Position numbers and translations under genes: made by a program | The notes under the pieces: model-generated | Told to the model about the DNA's origin: nothing | Databases searched by the model: none | What the model saw: only the letters and a program-made list of their open reading frames with translations | In this document: positions 55,778-64,000 of the stretch, in pieces | Layout of the letters: every line of letters begins with the position of its first letter | Numbering within the stretch: the first letter of the stretch is position 1 | Assembly: GCF_033344935.1 (NCBI RefSeq) | Contig: NZ_JAWPMM010000001.1 | Span: 558,001-622,000 of the forward strand | Source: Reichenbachiella sp. | Lineage (GTDB): Bacteria > Bacteroidota > Bacteroidia > Cytophagales > Cyclobacteriaceae | Length of the DNA stretch: 64,000 bases | Direction: 5' to 3'

Positions 55778-56506
55778 CTATTGCTCATTCAACGCCCAAT
55801 CATAATCCATAAAGGATGTTTTGGCCTTTTTGTCAATTTCAACAGTAGTATATTGATTTAAGAAATCAACCAGGGTGCCATTTTTTCGAAAGTCGCCTCC
55901 GTACCAGTTGAAAATCTTTGAAAGCTCCAATCGGTCTGTGCTGATTTTGTTTTTGCTGGTGTTGGCCAAAAATGATTTGGTTTGAGCTGTTAGCTGTGCG
56001 TCCAGACGACTGGCTTCATAGGCTTCATTCAACAATTTCGGACATGAAACGGCTGCGCAAACCAAGGCAAAATGAATCCGTGGTTCTTCAAAGTCTTTTC
56101 TAATAATGCCATGTTCAATGTTATTGAGTGAAAGCTCTTCGTCATCAATTTCAAAACACTTAATGTCCCAAGGCGTGTTTACATAGGGAATTTGTATGGA
56201 AGAGCCAATGTCCTTAATGCTTTTTACTGGGTAATATTTTAGAATCAATTGGATAGTCAGTGCGTTGTATACATTAATCCAATAGGTCAATTTTTCGTTG
56301 TCATTCCAGGAGTTGGCAGGCGAATTTTGCTTCATGACGTCTAGATAGGTGTTGAGTTTTTGCTCATCGCTTTTGAAGGCCTTGTAATTGACTCCGCCCT
56401 GGGTGTTGACATGTTTTTTGAGCAAGATATCAAAATTATCATGTGAGGGTTGAGCTTTAATCAGAAAGGGCGCAGTTGATATAAGTAGTGCAAGAAGGTA
56501 TTTCAT
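55778..56506 (-). CDS. DUF547 domain-containing secreted protein
   Basis: A 242-residue protein with a signal peptide (about 1-18, ending KAQ). The DUF547 core is seen in LTYWINVYNALTIQLILKYYPVKSIKDIG (split: LTYWINVYNAL, then ILKYYPVKSI), DIEHGIIR-like NNIEHGIIRKDF, and HFALVCAAVSCPKL. The family is common in bacteria and plants, its conserved Cys and His suggesting an enzyme-like fold, but no reaction is established. It is divergent from rpoN. Confidence 0.88.
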   Translation of the reverse strand: MKYLLALLISTAPFLIKAQPSHDNFDILLKKHVNTQGGVNYKAFKSDEQKLNTYLDVMKQNSPANSWNDNEKLTYWINVYNALTIQLILKYYPVKSIKDIGSSIQIPYVNTPWDIKCFEIDDEELSLNNIEHGIIRKDFEEPRIHFALVCAAVSCPKLLNEAYEASRLDAQLTAQTKSFLANTSKNKISTDRLELSKIFNWYGGDFRKNGTLVDFLNQYTTVEIDKKAKTSFMDYDWALNEQ

Positions 56507-56605
56507 AGTAAAAAAGTTATTGATATTGACCTAACAAGTAACGTGCAGATAAAATTCCGTTGATCAAATTAATAATAAGACAGCGTTTCTTTTTGTTAAA
56601 AAGAA

Positions 56606-56613
56606 TAAATTTG
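56606..56613 (+). promoter_or_regulatory. Putative -7 element upstream of rpoN
   Basis: TAAATTTG matches TAnnTTTG, 31 bases before the rpoN ATG at 56645. No -33 element at the usual distance was found. Confidence 0.4.
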
Positions 56614-56644
56614 ACTTTCTACAACTAGTGCAAAATAGTAGCCA

Positions 56645-58072
56645 ATGCAAAATCTAAGTTTAATTCAGTCTTTAGGCCAGAAGCTGTCGCCACAACAGAT
56701 TCAGTTTATCAAACTGCTTCAAGTACCTACTGCCGAATTGGAAGCTAGGATAAAGGAGGAGTTGGAAGTGAATCCTGCACTGGAGGAAGGAAAAGAAGAG
56801 TCCACAGAAGAGCAAGGGGAAGAGTCTACTGAAGAAGTAAGTGATGAACTAGACATTGATGATTATCTCAATGAAGATGATTATGCAGGATATAAGATGC
56901 AGGGAGATGGCAACGGGCAAGAAGAAGAGCGCGAAATGCCAATATCTTCTGGGTCATCCTTGCAAGAGCAATTGATCGTTCAGCTGGGTTTCGAAAAACT
57001 AGATGAGCGACAGACTCAGATTGGTTTGCAGCTATTGGGTAGCATTGAAGCCGATGGGTATATCAGAAGAGATTTGGAGGCTATTATGAATGATCTGGCT
57101 TTTTCGCAAAACATAGAAACCACAGAAGAGGAGCTTGAAGAAATATTATACAAAATTCAAACTTTCGATCCTCCGGGAATAGCCGCTAGAAACTTAAAGG
57201 AATGCCTTTTAATCCAGCTAGAAAAGCGAGATGATCATTCTGAGGAGAATCAATTGGCTCATAAGATTATCTCGAGTTGTTTCGATGAGTTTACTAAGAA
57301 GCACTATGATAAAATTCAGAAAAAGCTAGGTATAGACGATGAGCAGCTCAAATGCGCTGTACAGCTTATAACAAAGCTAAACCCAAAACCGGGGGGCATC
57401 ACCGATGGGTTAGTTAAAACCCAATACCTGATGCCAGATTTTATTCTGACCAATACTGATGGGAAGTTAGACCTGACTTTAAATTCACGCAACGCCCCTG
57501 AATTGAGAATTAGCCGATCATATGCAGATATGTTTCAGAGCTATCACAAGAGCGATAAAAAGGACAAGAAGCTGAAAGAGACTGTATCTTTCGTTAAGCA
57601 AAAACTCGATTCTGCCAAGTGGTTTATTGATGCCATACGTCAAAGACAGAACACTTTGCTCAACACCATGAATGCGATTATCAAATATCAGTATGATTTC
57701 TTTCAAGAAGGTGATGAAAGCAAATTGAAGCCAATGATTTTAAAGGATATAGCTGAATTGATCAGTATGGATATTTCAACAGTCTCAAGGGTGGCCAACA
57801 GCAAATCCATTCAAACTGAATTTGGAATTTACCCATTAAAATATTTCTTCTCGGAAGGCATCGCTACGGATTCAGGTGAGGATGTAAGTAGCCGAGAGGT
57901 GAAACAAAAATTGAAAAAACACATAGAGGAAGAGGACAAGTCTAAACCTCTATCAGATGATAAGTTAGAAAAATTATTGAAGGCTGATGGCTACAACATC
58001 GCCCGCAGAACAGTGGCTAAATACAGAGAGCAGCTCAACCTGCCTGTGGCCAGATTGAGAAAAGAACTGTAG
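56645..58072 (+). CDS. rpoN: RNA polymerase sigma-54 factor
   Basis: The alternative sigma factor that recognises -24/-12 promoters and needs AAA+ enhancer-binding activators; 475 residues. The N-terminal activator-interacting region I (1-48) has the LSPQQIQFIKLLQVPTAEL glutamine/leucine pattern. An acidic region II follows (about 49-95), then the core-binding domain (about 100-290), a DNA-contacting helix-turn-helix and the RpoN box ARRTVAKYREQL near the end. A promoter of this class precedes grpE-dnaJ in the same window. The PAP2-like gene starts on its last stop base. Confidence 0.96.
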   Translation: MQNLSLIQSLGQKLSPQQIQFIKLLQVPTAELEARIKEELEVNPALEEGKEESTEEQGEESTEEVSDELDIDDYLNEDDYAGYKMQGDGNGQEEEREMPISSGSSLQEQLIVQLGFEKLDERQTQIGLQLLGSIEADGYIRRDLEAIMNDLAFSQNIETTEEELEEILYKIQTFDPPGIAARNLKECLLIQLEKRDDHSEENQLAHKIISSCFDEFTKKHYDKIQKKLGIDDEQLKCAVQLITKLNPKPGGITDGLVKTQYLMPDFILTNTDGKLDLTLNSRNAPELRISRSYADMFQSYHKSDKKDKKLKETVSFVKQKLDSAKWFIDAIRQRQNTLLNTMNAIIKYQYDFFQEGDESKLKPMILKDIAELISMDISTVSRVANSKSIQTEFGIYPLKYFFSEGIATDSGEDVSSREVKQKLKKHIEEEDKSKPLSDDKLEKLLKADGYNIARRTVAKYREQLNLPVARLRKEL

Positions 58073-58680
58073 TGGCGTATAGAGTGAATACTATTATCTC
58101 CTACATTTTTCATCCACTGCTCATGCCGTCGATGACATTTTTGATCTTGTATTGGCTGATGCCTGAGCTGATCAAACCACTTACATTGGTTACGCTGCCA
58201 TTTTTGTTTATTACCACATTTCTGATCCCACTTCTCAGCATTTCAATGCTAAGAGTTTTAGGGTCGATTTCAAGCTTGAAGCTTGAAAACAGACAAGAGC
58301 GCATTATGCCATTCTCTTTTGTGTCGATTTTTTATGGAATGACAACTTATTTGTTTGTAGTTAAGATCCAGGTCAATGAAACCATTGCGATTATACTAGT
58401 CTCAACTACTATATTAATTTTGGTATTGACGGCAATAACGTTTTGGGTGAAAATAAGCATCCATGCTGCTGCTATTAGCGGGGTAGTTGGCTATTTTTTA
58501 GTCTTTGGGTTAAAGTCCCCCAATAGCCATGCACTATACCCTTTGTTGGTATTGATACTGGCTGCGGGAATAGTAATGAGTGCCAGACTTCAGTTAAATG
58601 CCCATTCGCCAAAAGAGATATTAGCCGGTACGATCACCGGCTTGGGCATTTGTTTTAATATTTTGTATTGGTTTGTTTAG
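58072..58680 (+). CDS. PAP2-like integral membrane protein
   Basis: A 202-residue membrane protein with five to six hydrophobic segments. The C-terminal SARLQLNAHSPKEILAG resembles the last motif of PAP2 phosphatases (SR-x5-H-x3-D), but the Asp is Glu and the other two catalytic motifs are not clear. Enzyme activity is therefore doubtful. It starts with GTG overlapping the rpoN stop by 1 base (TAGTG) and is translationally coupled to it. It overlaps the convergent barrel gene by 4 bases. Confidence 0.6.
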   Translation: MAYRVNTIISYIFHPLLMPSMTFLILYWLMPELIKPLTLVTLPFLFITTFLIPLLSISMLRVLGSISSLKLENRQERIMPFSFVSIFYGMTTYLFVVKIQVNETIAIILVSTTILILVLTAITFWVKISIHAAAISGVVGYFLVFGLKSPNSHALYPLLVLILAAGIVMSARLQLNAHSPKEILAGTITGLGICFNILYWFV

Positions 58681-59405
58681 AGACCAGTCAGAGAGACTCC
58701 TATTGTCGAGTACAGCATGTCAGCAGTACCTGTAGGGCCATCTGAGTTGAACACATTGGTGAAGTAGGTTTTGTAAAAAACGCTAAAGCTTCTATAACCT
58801 AATCGGCCGTAGGCCCCTAATCTGATTTTGTTCAAACCAAAATCATTCTTCTGCTTGTCTTTCATCTTGTTGCCATACTCGTCGGTATATTTTATTTTGG
58901 TATGAGATTCGAATCGGTAAGCTGCAGATCCGCCGATAGCTAAGAAAAGTCCGTCTTTTTTCTCATTACCATTGAAATTAAATCTAACCTCAACTGGAGC
59001 TTCAAAATAGTTGACGGCCAATTGGTTTTTCTTCAGACCAGAACCCGGTATGGTATCAAACTCTATGCTCACCGAACCATTGGCGTCTTCCTGATAGCTA
59101 AAAACTCCCATATTATCGACATGCCCAAATTTTTCAAGACTAACCCCAATTCCAGGACGTAGTTCAAGTTTTTTTGAAAACTCGAATGATTTCACAAAAT
59201 AGATACCGACAGATTTAGATCTCCACCAGTGATACGGCATGTTTGATGGAGCATCAGTAGTAGAATTGAACCCAAAGTCCACCATGATTTGGCCAGGTAA
59301 CTCAGGTGTTTTCTTTTTTACTTCTTCAGTTAGTTGTGCTTTAACTAGGTGACTGGAAGTCAACAATAAAATTGCAAAAAAGGGAAAAATAATTTTCTTC
59401 ATCAT
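58677..59405 (-). CDS. Outer-membrane beta-barrel protein (PorT-like family)
   Basis: From the ATG at 59405 the protein is 242 residues and begins with a classic signal peptide (MMKKIIFPFFAILLL, cleavage near KAQ). An ATG at 59423 would add six residues before it. The mature part alternates polar and aromatic residues in beta-strands (KLELRPGIGVSLEKFG, YFEAPVEVRFNF, IRLGAYGRLGYRSF) and ends in a strand with YSTIGVSLTGL. This is the usual pattern of PorT/outer-membrane protein beta-barrel family members. Function unknown. Confidence 0.75.
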   Translation of the reverse strand: MMKKIIFPFFAILLLTSSHLVKAQLTEEVKKKTPELPGQIMVDFGFNSTTDAPSNMPYHWWRSKSVGIYFVKSFEFSKKLELRPGIGVSLEKFGHVDNMGVFSYQEDANGSVSIEFDTIPGSGLKKNQLAVNYFEAPVEVRFNFNGNEKKDGLFLAIGGSAAYRFESHTKIKYTDEYGNKMKDKQKNDFGLNKIRLGAYGRLGYRSFSVFYKTYFTNVFNSDGPTGTADMLYSTIGVSLTGL

Positions 59406-59512
59406 GTATCTGCTGTAGAGCATTCTAAAATTTGAACTGGCAAAGATAGATTAATTTTCAAATTAACGACTCTGAGGTAAAATTATCTCGAAGCTCTGTT
59501 TTGCCATTGTTG

Positions 59513-60229
59513 TCATAATGTAGAATTAAGTAGTTGAAGTTGCCTACACCGCTGGAATAATTTTGATTTAGTAGCTTTTTTGACTTGGTTCAAATGCTTT
59601 TGGTTGTGGATATCTGAAGCTAAAAAGTGAATTTGATTCGTATTAATGAGGTATTTGGCTAATTTCTGCGCTTCCTTCGAATAGTAACCTGTGAGTGAAC
59701 TTATATTGACTTGCATAAAAAGACCTAGAGAAGTCAAACTGTGAACCAACTCTAAGTTGTTTTGCAGATAGGTGTATCGCTCGGGGTGAGCGAGTATGGG
59801 TTTGAAACCATTGGCTTGAAGGTTGAATATGGTTTCCTCCAAAAATAAGGGTTTGTTCATGAATGGAGTTTCGATGAGAATATATCCATCTGCAAAGGAC
59901 AAAAGCTCCTGTTTGTTTTTGACTTGCTTAGCAAAATGGTCATCAAGATAATATTCTGCGCCAGCTTCGACTGATATTGATAAATCAATTTCTGCTATTT
60001 TTTTATTCAACTCGATGGTTCCTTGACGAATATTGTCGGGTGTGTTCGGATAGTAATTTTGAATGATATGAGGAGTGGTGATTACTTTTTTATATCCCAA
60101 CTCGTTCAGTTGACTTAGAATACTCAGCGATTCATCCCAAGATTTTACACCGTCATCGATACCCGGAATAAGATGAGAGTGGAGATCCACTTCAAGAAAA
60201 TTAGATGTAGGTTTTAGCCAACTAAACAA
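59513..60229 (-). CDS. CpsB/CapC-type PHP tyrosine phosphatase
   Basis: A manganese-dependent phosphatase that reverses tyrosine phosphorylation of the polysaccharide co-polymerase kinase; 238 residues. PHP metal motifs in order are DLHSHLIPGIDDG (about 15-27), EAGAEYYLDDHF, LAHPERY and LASDIHN. It lies 26 bases downstream of the Wzc-like kinase gene on the same strand, so kinase and phosphatase are paired in one exopolysaccharide operon. Confidence 0.9.
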   Translation of the reverse strand: MFSWLKPTSNFLEVDLHSHLIPGIDDGVKSWDESLSILSQLNELGYKKVITTPHIIQNYYPNTPDNIRQGTIELNKKIAEIDLSISVEAGAEYYLDDHFAKQVKNKQELLSFADGYILIETPFMNKPLFLEETIFNLQANGFKPILAHPERYTYLQNNLELVHSLTSLGLFMQVNISSLTGYYSKEAQKLAKYLINTNQIHFLASDIHNQKHLNQVKKATKSKLFQRCRQLQLLNSTL

Positions 60230-60255
60230 TGTGGTCAGATTTAATAATGACTCTG

Positions 60256-62586
60256 TTAATCCTCATAGTACCCATAGCCATATCCGTAGCCATAGGACCC
60301 TTTACCAGATTTCACTCCGTTGAGTACGACGGATAGATGTTCAAATTTATTATTAGAAATCAGGCTATGTACCGACTTGAGATAAGATCGCTTAGAATAG
60401 TCTGCGCGAACCACATATATGGGCAAGTCAGCTTTTTTCATTACCAAGATTCCATCAGTGACTAACCCTACCGGTGGTGAATCAAGAAATATAACATCAT
60501 AGGTTTTTTTCAGTTTCTCCAAAAACTCATCAAACCTAGGGCTAAGTAATAATTCTGATGGGTTTGGCGGCATTGGGCCAGCGGATATGAAATGTAGATT
60601 TTCTAATTCAGATTCCTGAATGCAGTCTTCAACTTTTTCTTTTCCAATAAGTATGGTACTCATCCCCTTTTGTACTTTTTCAGACTCAAAGGCAATGTGC
60701 ACTTTTGGCTTTCTCATATCCAAATCCACAATCACTACTTTTTGCCCTGCATAGGCGAAAACAGCACCTAGGTTAACCGCAATGAAAGTTTTGCCCTCTC
60801 CACTAACTGTAGATGTAACAGATATCAACTGATTCTTTCCTGTGGTCGCCATAAATTCCATGTTGGTTCTTATTGACCGAAGAGACTCGCTTATTGATGA
60901 CTTAGGGTTGTTGGTAACAATAAGTTTTGAATTAGCTAATTTCTCTTGTTTGTAGTTCGGAATCAGACCTAGAATAGGGGCATGCATGATTTTTTCTAGT
61001 TCTCGTTGACTTGTGATTTTGTCATGAAGTAAAAACTGAATGGCAACAAAGAAGAGGCTGAGTATGATTCCTGCTACTAATCCTAACCCATAAATTAATA
61101 GTTTTTGAGGATGTATGGGAATACTTGATACAGCTGCTGGAGAAAGAATAACAAAATTTGTTACCGTACCTGCTCGAGCTATTTCCAATTCGATTTTACT
61201 CTGGATAAGTGAAAAGTAGAACTCTTCCTGGAGCGTATATAGTCTCCTATTCTTATTGTATGAGGTGCCCATAGAAGGCAACTCAATAAAATTACTCTCA
61301 AGAATGGAGCGCTTTTCATTGAGCTCTTTCAAGTCCTCGATTAAGTTGTTCTTGTAGGCGATGAGTCTATCATTGGCAGAGCTTTTGGCGATTACGATTT
61401 GCTGGTCTATTCTTTTAATGACTTGAGTATTTTCATTATAAGAATTGAGTTTAAGATTTTTCTCATTTACTAGGTCATTATAGTTATTGATAAGCTCTGC
61501 AATTCTCGCAGGCATTCGAAATACACTTACCGGCTGATCATTTCTGAAATTTTCACCAACAAGGTCTACTTCCGCCAAATGTTCGCGCATATTGTAGCGT
61601 TGAGAATCGAGATCATTCAATAGCGCTATGGTTTTCGTCAAGTCACTAGAAAGATCTGTAGTTCTATTTTGAATAGTAAATTTTTCAAAATAGTCTTCAT
61701 ACTCTACAAGTTCCTTGGAGGTTTTTTCCATTTGAGTTTCTAGAAACTTAATCTTTTGTTCTACTGCCTGATTTTTTGCGTCTTTAGTGAACGCCAAATA
61801 GATGGTATCAATGGCAGCAAGTAAGTTTCTGGCCTTTGTTTGATTAAAATCAGAGAGTGAAATTTTTATGGTATTGGCGTTGAAGTTGACTGGCTCGACC
61901 GTGACATGCGATACCAGATAGTTAATCAACGAGGACTTACTGTTGATTACAAAATAGAAATCCACCAAGTTTTTTTGTTCTTCGAAGTAACGGGTTTTTT
62001 CGACAATGAAACTAAAATCTCTCGTAACAATTTCCTTTCCGAATTTTTGAACGTCACCTATTTGTCCTCCAAACTGAGCGCATGAGAGGTAAAAATCTGT
62101 GTCGTTGATGATTTCAATGTCAAATTGTTTGTCTTCGACGTTTTGGTTTTCTAGTTTATACTTTACCTCAAAAGGGGAGTTGCCATACCTTTCATCGACC
62201 AAATGGCTTCGACCTGGATGGTAATAAGATATATCCATACCTATGGCGTCAACCACCTTGCTAAAGAAAAGTCTTGATCTTAAGATTTCTATTTCGCCAG
62301 CTAATCCTTTGATGTCTTGTTCGAGAGGGTTTTGAAGGCCAAGTAAGTTGGCATCGTTTTTAATATCGAGTTTTAAAATTGATTCGGCACTGTAGATTGG
62401 CTTGGTATATCTTACATATAAAAAGGCAAGACTCATCGTAATAACAAGTATTGCCAAAACCCAAGGCCAAACAGAAACAAAAACCTGTCTTAGTTTCTCA
62501 AAGTCAAAATCATCAAATGGTCCGTCTCCAGCATTTGTTTGATGGCCTTGAATTTCTTGTGGAATATGTACGTTTCTAGGATTCAA
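60256..62586 (-). CDS. Wzc-like polysaccharide co-polymerase and tyrosine autokinase
   Basis: Controls chain length and export of surface polysaccharide; 776 residues. Two membrane segments (about 36-55 and 490-510) flank a long periplasmic Wzz-type region with coiled coils (about 260-430). The cytoplasmic BY-kinase has Walker A GEGKT (596-600), Walker A' VVIVDLDMR (617-625) and Walker B VIFLDSP (698-704). The tail is a run of alternating Gly-Tyr with six Tyr between 765 and 774, the autophosphorylation cluster. The start is TTG, three bases after the Wza-like stop; no ATG precedes the first membrane segment. Confidence 0.93.
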   Translation of the reverse strand: MNPRNVHIPQEIQGHQTNAGDGPFDDFDFEKLRQVFVSVWPWVLAILVITMSLAFLYVRYTKPIYSAESILKLDIKNDANLLGLQNPLEQDIKGLAGEIEILRSRLFFSKVVDAIGMDISYYHPGRSHLVDERYGNSPFEVKYKLENQNVEDKQFDIEIINDTDFYLSCAQFGGQIGDVQKFGKEIVTRDFSFIVEKTRYFEEQKNLVDFYFVINSKSSLINYLVSHVTVEPVNFNANTIKISLSDFNQTKARNLLAAIDTIYLAFTKDAKNQAVEQKIKFLETQMEKTSKELVEYEDYFEKFTIQNRTTDLSSDLTKTIALLNDLDSQRYNMREHLAEVDLVGENFRNDQPVSVFRMPARIAELINNYNDLVNEKNLKLNSYNENTQVIKRIDQQIVIAKSSANDRLIAYKNNLIEDLKELNEKRSILESNFIELPSMGTSYNKNRRLYTLQEEFYFSLIQSKIELEIARAGTVTNFVILSPAAVSSIPIHPQKLLIYGLGLVAGIILSLFFVAIQFLLHDKITSQRELEKIMHAPILGLIPNYKQEKLANSKLIVTNNPKSSISESLRSIRTNMEFMATTGKNQLISVTSTVSGEGKTFIAVNLGAVFAYAGQKVVIVDLDMRKPKVHIAFESEKVQKGMSTILIGKEKVEDCIQESELENLHFISAGPMPPNPSELLLSPRFDEFLEKLKKTYDVIFLDSPPVGLVTDGILVMKKADLPIYVVRADYSKRSYLKSVHSLISNNKFEHLSVVLNGVKSGKGSYGYGYGYGYYED

Positions 62587-62589
62587 AGA

Positions 62590-63366
62590 CTAAAGATTCT
62601 GTAAAACTAATACGAGTGCAAGTGTACTGCTAAGAAGGCTTAAAATTGGTGCAATATCTTTGGTTGCTTCTATGAATGGTCTTCTCCAAGGTTCGACATA
62701 TATAATATCTCCAGGCTCTATGTCTAACATGGATTGCTTCATGCCTGATACTGTTGATAGATTTATTTGATACACTTCAGGGTTAGATAGTTTCCCCCGG
62801 ATCACCTTGATATTCTGTGATTTGGATCCCATGTCAAGTCCACCTGCCATGGCGAGAACCTCAACTAAAGACACGTTTTCATTCATTAATGGAATTATTT
62901 GCCCTCCAGTAGGGGTGGCACCCAATACAACCACTCTTTTATTATTAAATGTTAGTTTAACAAACGATTGCTTATAAAACTGGTCGTATCTTTTTTGTAA
63001 CATTAATTCGGCCTGATCCAAGGTCAAACTGTCTACTTTCACTTGACCAACAATTGGAAATTTTACAGTTCCATCCGTTTTTACTAAATAGTCGAAGGTC
63101 GGTCTATTTTGCATGCCCTGCATATTCTGCTGTAGTTCATTGTTCGGGTCTACAATTCTTTCCCCATCGTTTGTAAAGACCTCTAAAGAAAGCATGTCAT
63201 CGATCTGAATTACATAATTTCGTTCGGCTTGGTTGACGGCAGAAGACAGGTCTTGTTCGGTAAACTCTTCGTCGAGTTTGAACATTACATCCTGCTTATA
63301 GGCCTTACAGCTGATAAGTGAAATTATAATTGGAAAATAAAATATAAGAGAGTTAAACCTTTTCAC
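62590..63366 (-). CDS. Wza-like polysaccharide export lipoprotein
   Basis: Outer-membrane translocon component of the exopolysaccharide system. From the GTG at 63366 the protein is 258 residues and begins with an ideal lipoprotein signal (KRFNSLIFYF, lipobox LISC, Cys20). A TTG at 63396 would add ten residues in front. The Poly_export domain is at about 55-150 (VIQIDDMLSLEVF, FPIVGQVKVDSLTL), followed by a SLBB-type domain (VVVLGATPTGG, LVEVLAMAGGLD, GDIIYVEPW) and a C-terminal hydrophobic segment. It lies 3 bases before the kinase gene, in one operon. Confidence 0.9.
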   Translation of the reverse strand: MKRFNSLIFYFPIIISLISCKAYKQDVMFKLDEEFTEQDLSSAVNQAERNYVIQIDDMLSLEVFTNDGERIVDPNNELQQNMQGMQNRPTFDYLVKTDGTVKFPIVGQVKVDSLTLDQAELMLQKRYDQFYKQSFVKLTFNNKRVVVLGATPTGGQIIPLMNENVSLVEVLAMAGGLDMGSKSQNIKVIRGKLSNPEVYQINLSTVSGMKQSMLDIEPGDIIYVEPWRRPFIEATKDIAPILSLLSSTLALVLVLQNL

Positions 63367-63420
63367 TATGGGTAGTTTGGGGAAAATTCCATTCAAACGG
63401 TAATATAAAACAGAACAAAT

Positions 63421-64000
63421 TTATTCATTAGGTATTTGATTCATAATATTTGACAGATGTTTTAAATATTGATTGATCACAATTTGTTCATCAAATTTTC
63501 TTTCGACGAGTGCCCTACTCTTTCTACCCATTTCTTGTAGTTTATCTTCAGGCGTTTCGCAGATATCCATCATTTTATTCGATAGGTCTGTCGGACTTTT
63601 GACTTTGCATAAGTAACCATTTTCACCATCTTCCACTACCTCTCTACATCCGGGAACATCCGTAGTTACAATTGGTTTGCCTAAAGCGGCGGCTTCCAGT
63701 AGCGTGCGTGGAGTTCCTTCCCGATAGGAAGGTAATACCACACAATGAGATGATTTTATAAAGGGTCTAACATCCTCTACTTCTCCAAGATATTCTAAGA
63801 AGCCATTATCCACGGCTTCAGAAATAGTTTCTTTAGGAATACCTCTTGCATGACCAGTATCCAACTTCCCCAATAGTTGAAAAGTTACATCCGGGTATTT
63901 AGCGTGCACTTGTTTTGCTGCTTCTATGTATTCTAAAATTCCTTTATCAATGATCACTCTGGAGATCATCAAAAAGGTTTTATTTTTTTGATTTGGAATT
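63421..64000 (-). CDS. Glycosyltransferase family 4 (partial, N-terminus beyond right edge)
   Basis: The C-terminal ~192 residues of a GT4 enzyme; the frame stays open to the right edge, so the true start lies outside. Visible are the FLMISRVIIDKGILEYIEAA nucleotide-sugar-domain start (read through the edge), the VLPSYREGTPRTLLEAAALGKPIVTTDV donor-binding block (PSYREGTP; E-x7-E type), and a final helix. It is the first visible gene of the exopolysaccharide operon with Wza, Wzc and CpsB-like proteins, so it probably builds the repeat unit. Confidence 0.93.
   Translation of the reverse strand, partial: IPNQKNKTFLMISRVIIDKGILEYIEAAKQVHAKYPDVTFQLLGKLDTGHARGIPKETISEAVDNGFLEYLGEVEDVRPFIKSSHCVVLPSYREGTPRTLLEAAALGKPIVTTDVPGCREVVEDGENGYLCKVKSPTDLSNKMMDICETPEDKLQEMGRKSRALVERKFDEQIVINQYLKHLSNIMNQIPNE

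Overview
The window reads as chromosomal DNA of a Bacteroidetes bacterium, most likely a marine, gliding-type member of the order Cytophagales. The evidence is type IX secretion (T9SS) C-terminal domains on secreted proteins, TAnnTTTG-type -7 promoter elements close to start codons, a DnaJ with a reduced zinc region, FtsX-type permeases of the long Bacteroidetes kind, and families common in this phylum (DUF4286, DUF547, fused isobutyryl-CoA mutase). The genus is inference. No rRNA, tRNA, CRISPR array, prophage or intact insertion sequence was recognised.

1-20 kb is mostly housekeeping: rho (cut by the left edge), serS with a GNAT acetyltransferase, formate-tetrahydrofolate ligase, an ABC-2 exporter pair, the grpE-dnaJ heat-shock pair, obgE, adk, hpt, an M42 peptidase and polA. 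A well-formed sigma-54 promoter lies in front of grpE-dnaJ, and rpoN itself is at 56.6 kb. A free-standing NUMOD4/HNH endonuclease gene sits at 5.8 kb.

18-31 kb is more accessory. It holds a T9SS adhesin-like protein, and a starch locus made of a membrane-bound AraC regulator with a starch-binding-like periplasmic domain beside a T9SS-exported GH13 alpha-amylase. It continues with a prolyl-oligopeptidase-type dipeptidyl peptidase, a decayed REP-associated transposase fragment among palindromic repeats, a tiny lipoprotein, and a MetR-like regulator with a cysteine-rich tail diverging from a 58-residue unknown protein and an EamA transporter.

31-41 kb holds the fused B12-dependent isobutyryl-CoA mutase icmF, a two-lobed aspartyl protease with a PDZ domain, hemB, a BASS-family transporter and a C-terminal processing protease.

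41-52 kb is the most unusual part. Two tandem, equal-length 702-residue paralogues each join a periplasmic dCache sensor domain to a complete pentameric ligand-gated (Cys-loop/pro-loop) ion channel. They follow an outer-membrane barrel gene. A voltage-sensor potassium channel with a zinc ribbon is directly convergent with them, and about 5 kb further on is a second voltage-sensor-type channel whose selectivity filter is non-canonical.

52-64 kb carries a RmlD-like reductase, a MacB/FtsX permease, rpoN and, at the right edge, the start of an exopolysaccharide cluster on the minus strand (glycosyltransferase, Wza-like lipoprotein, Wzc-like tyrosine autokinase, CpsB-like phosphatase). That cluster runs out of the window.
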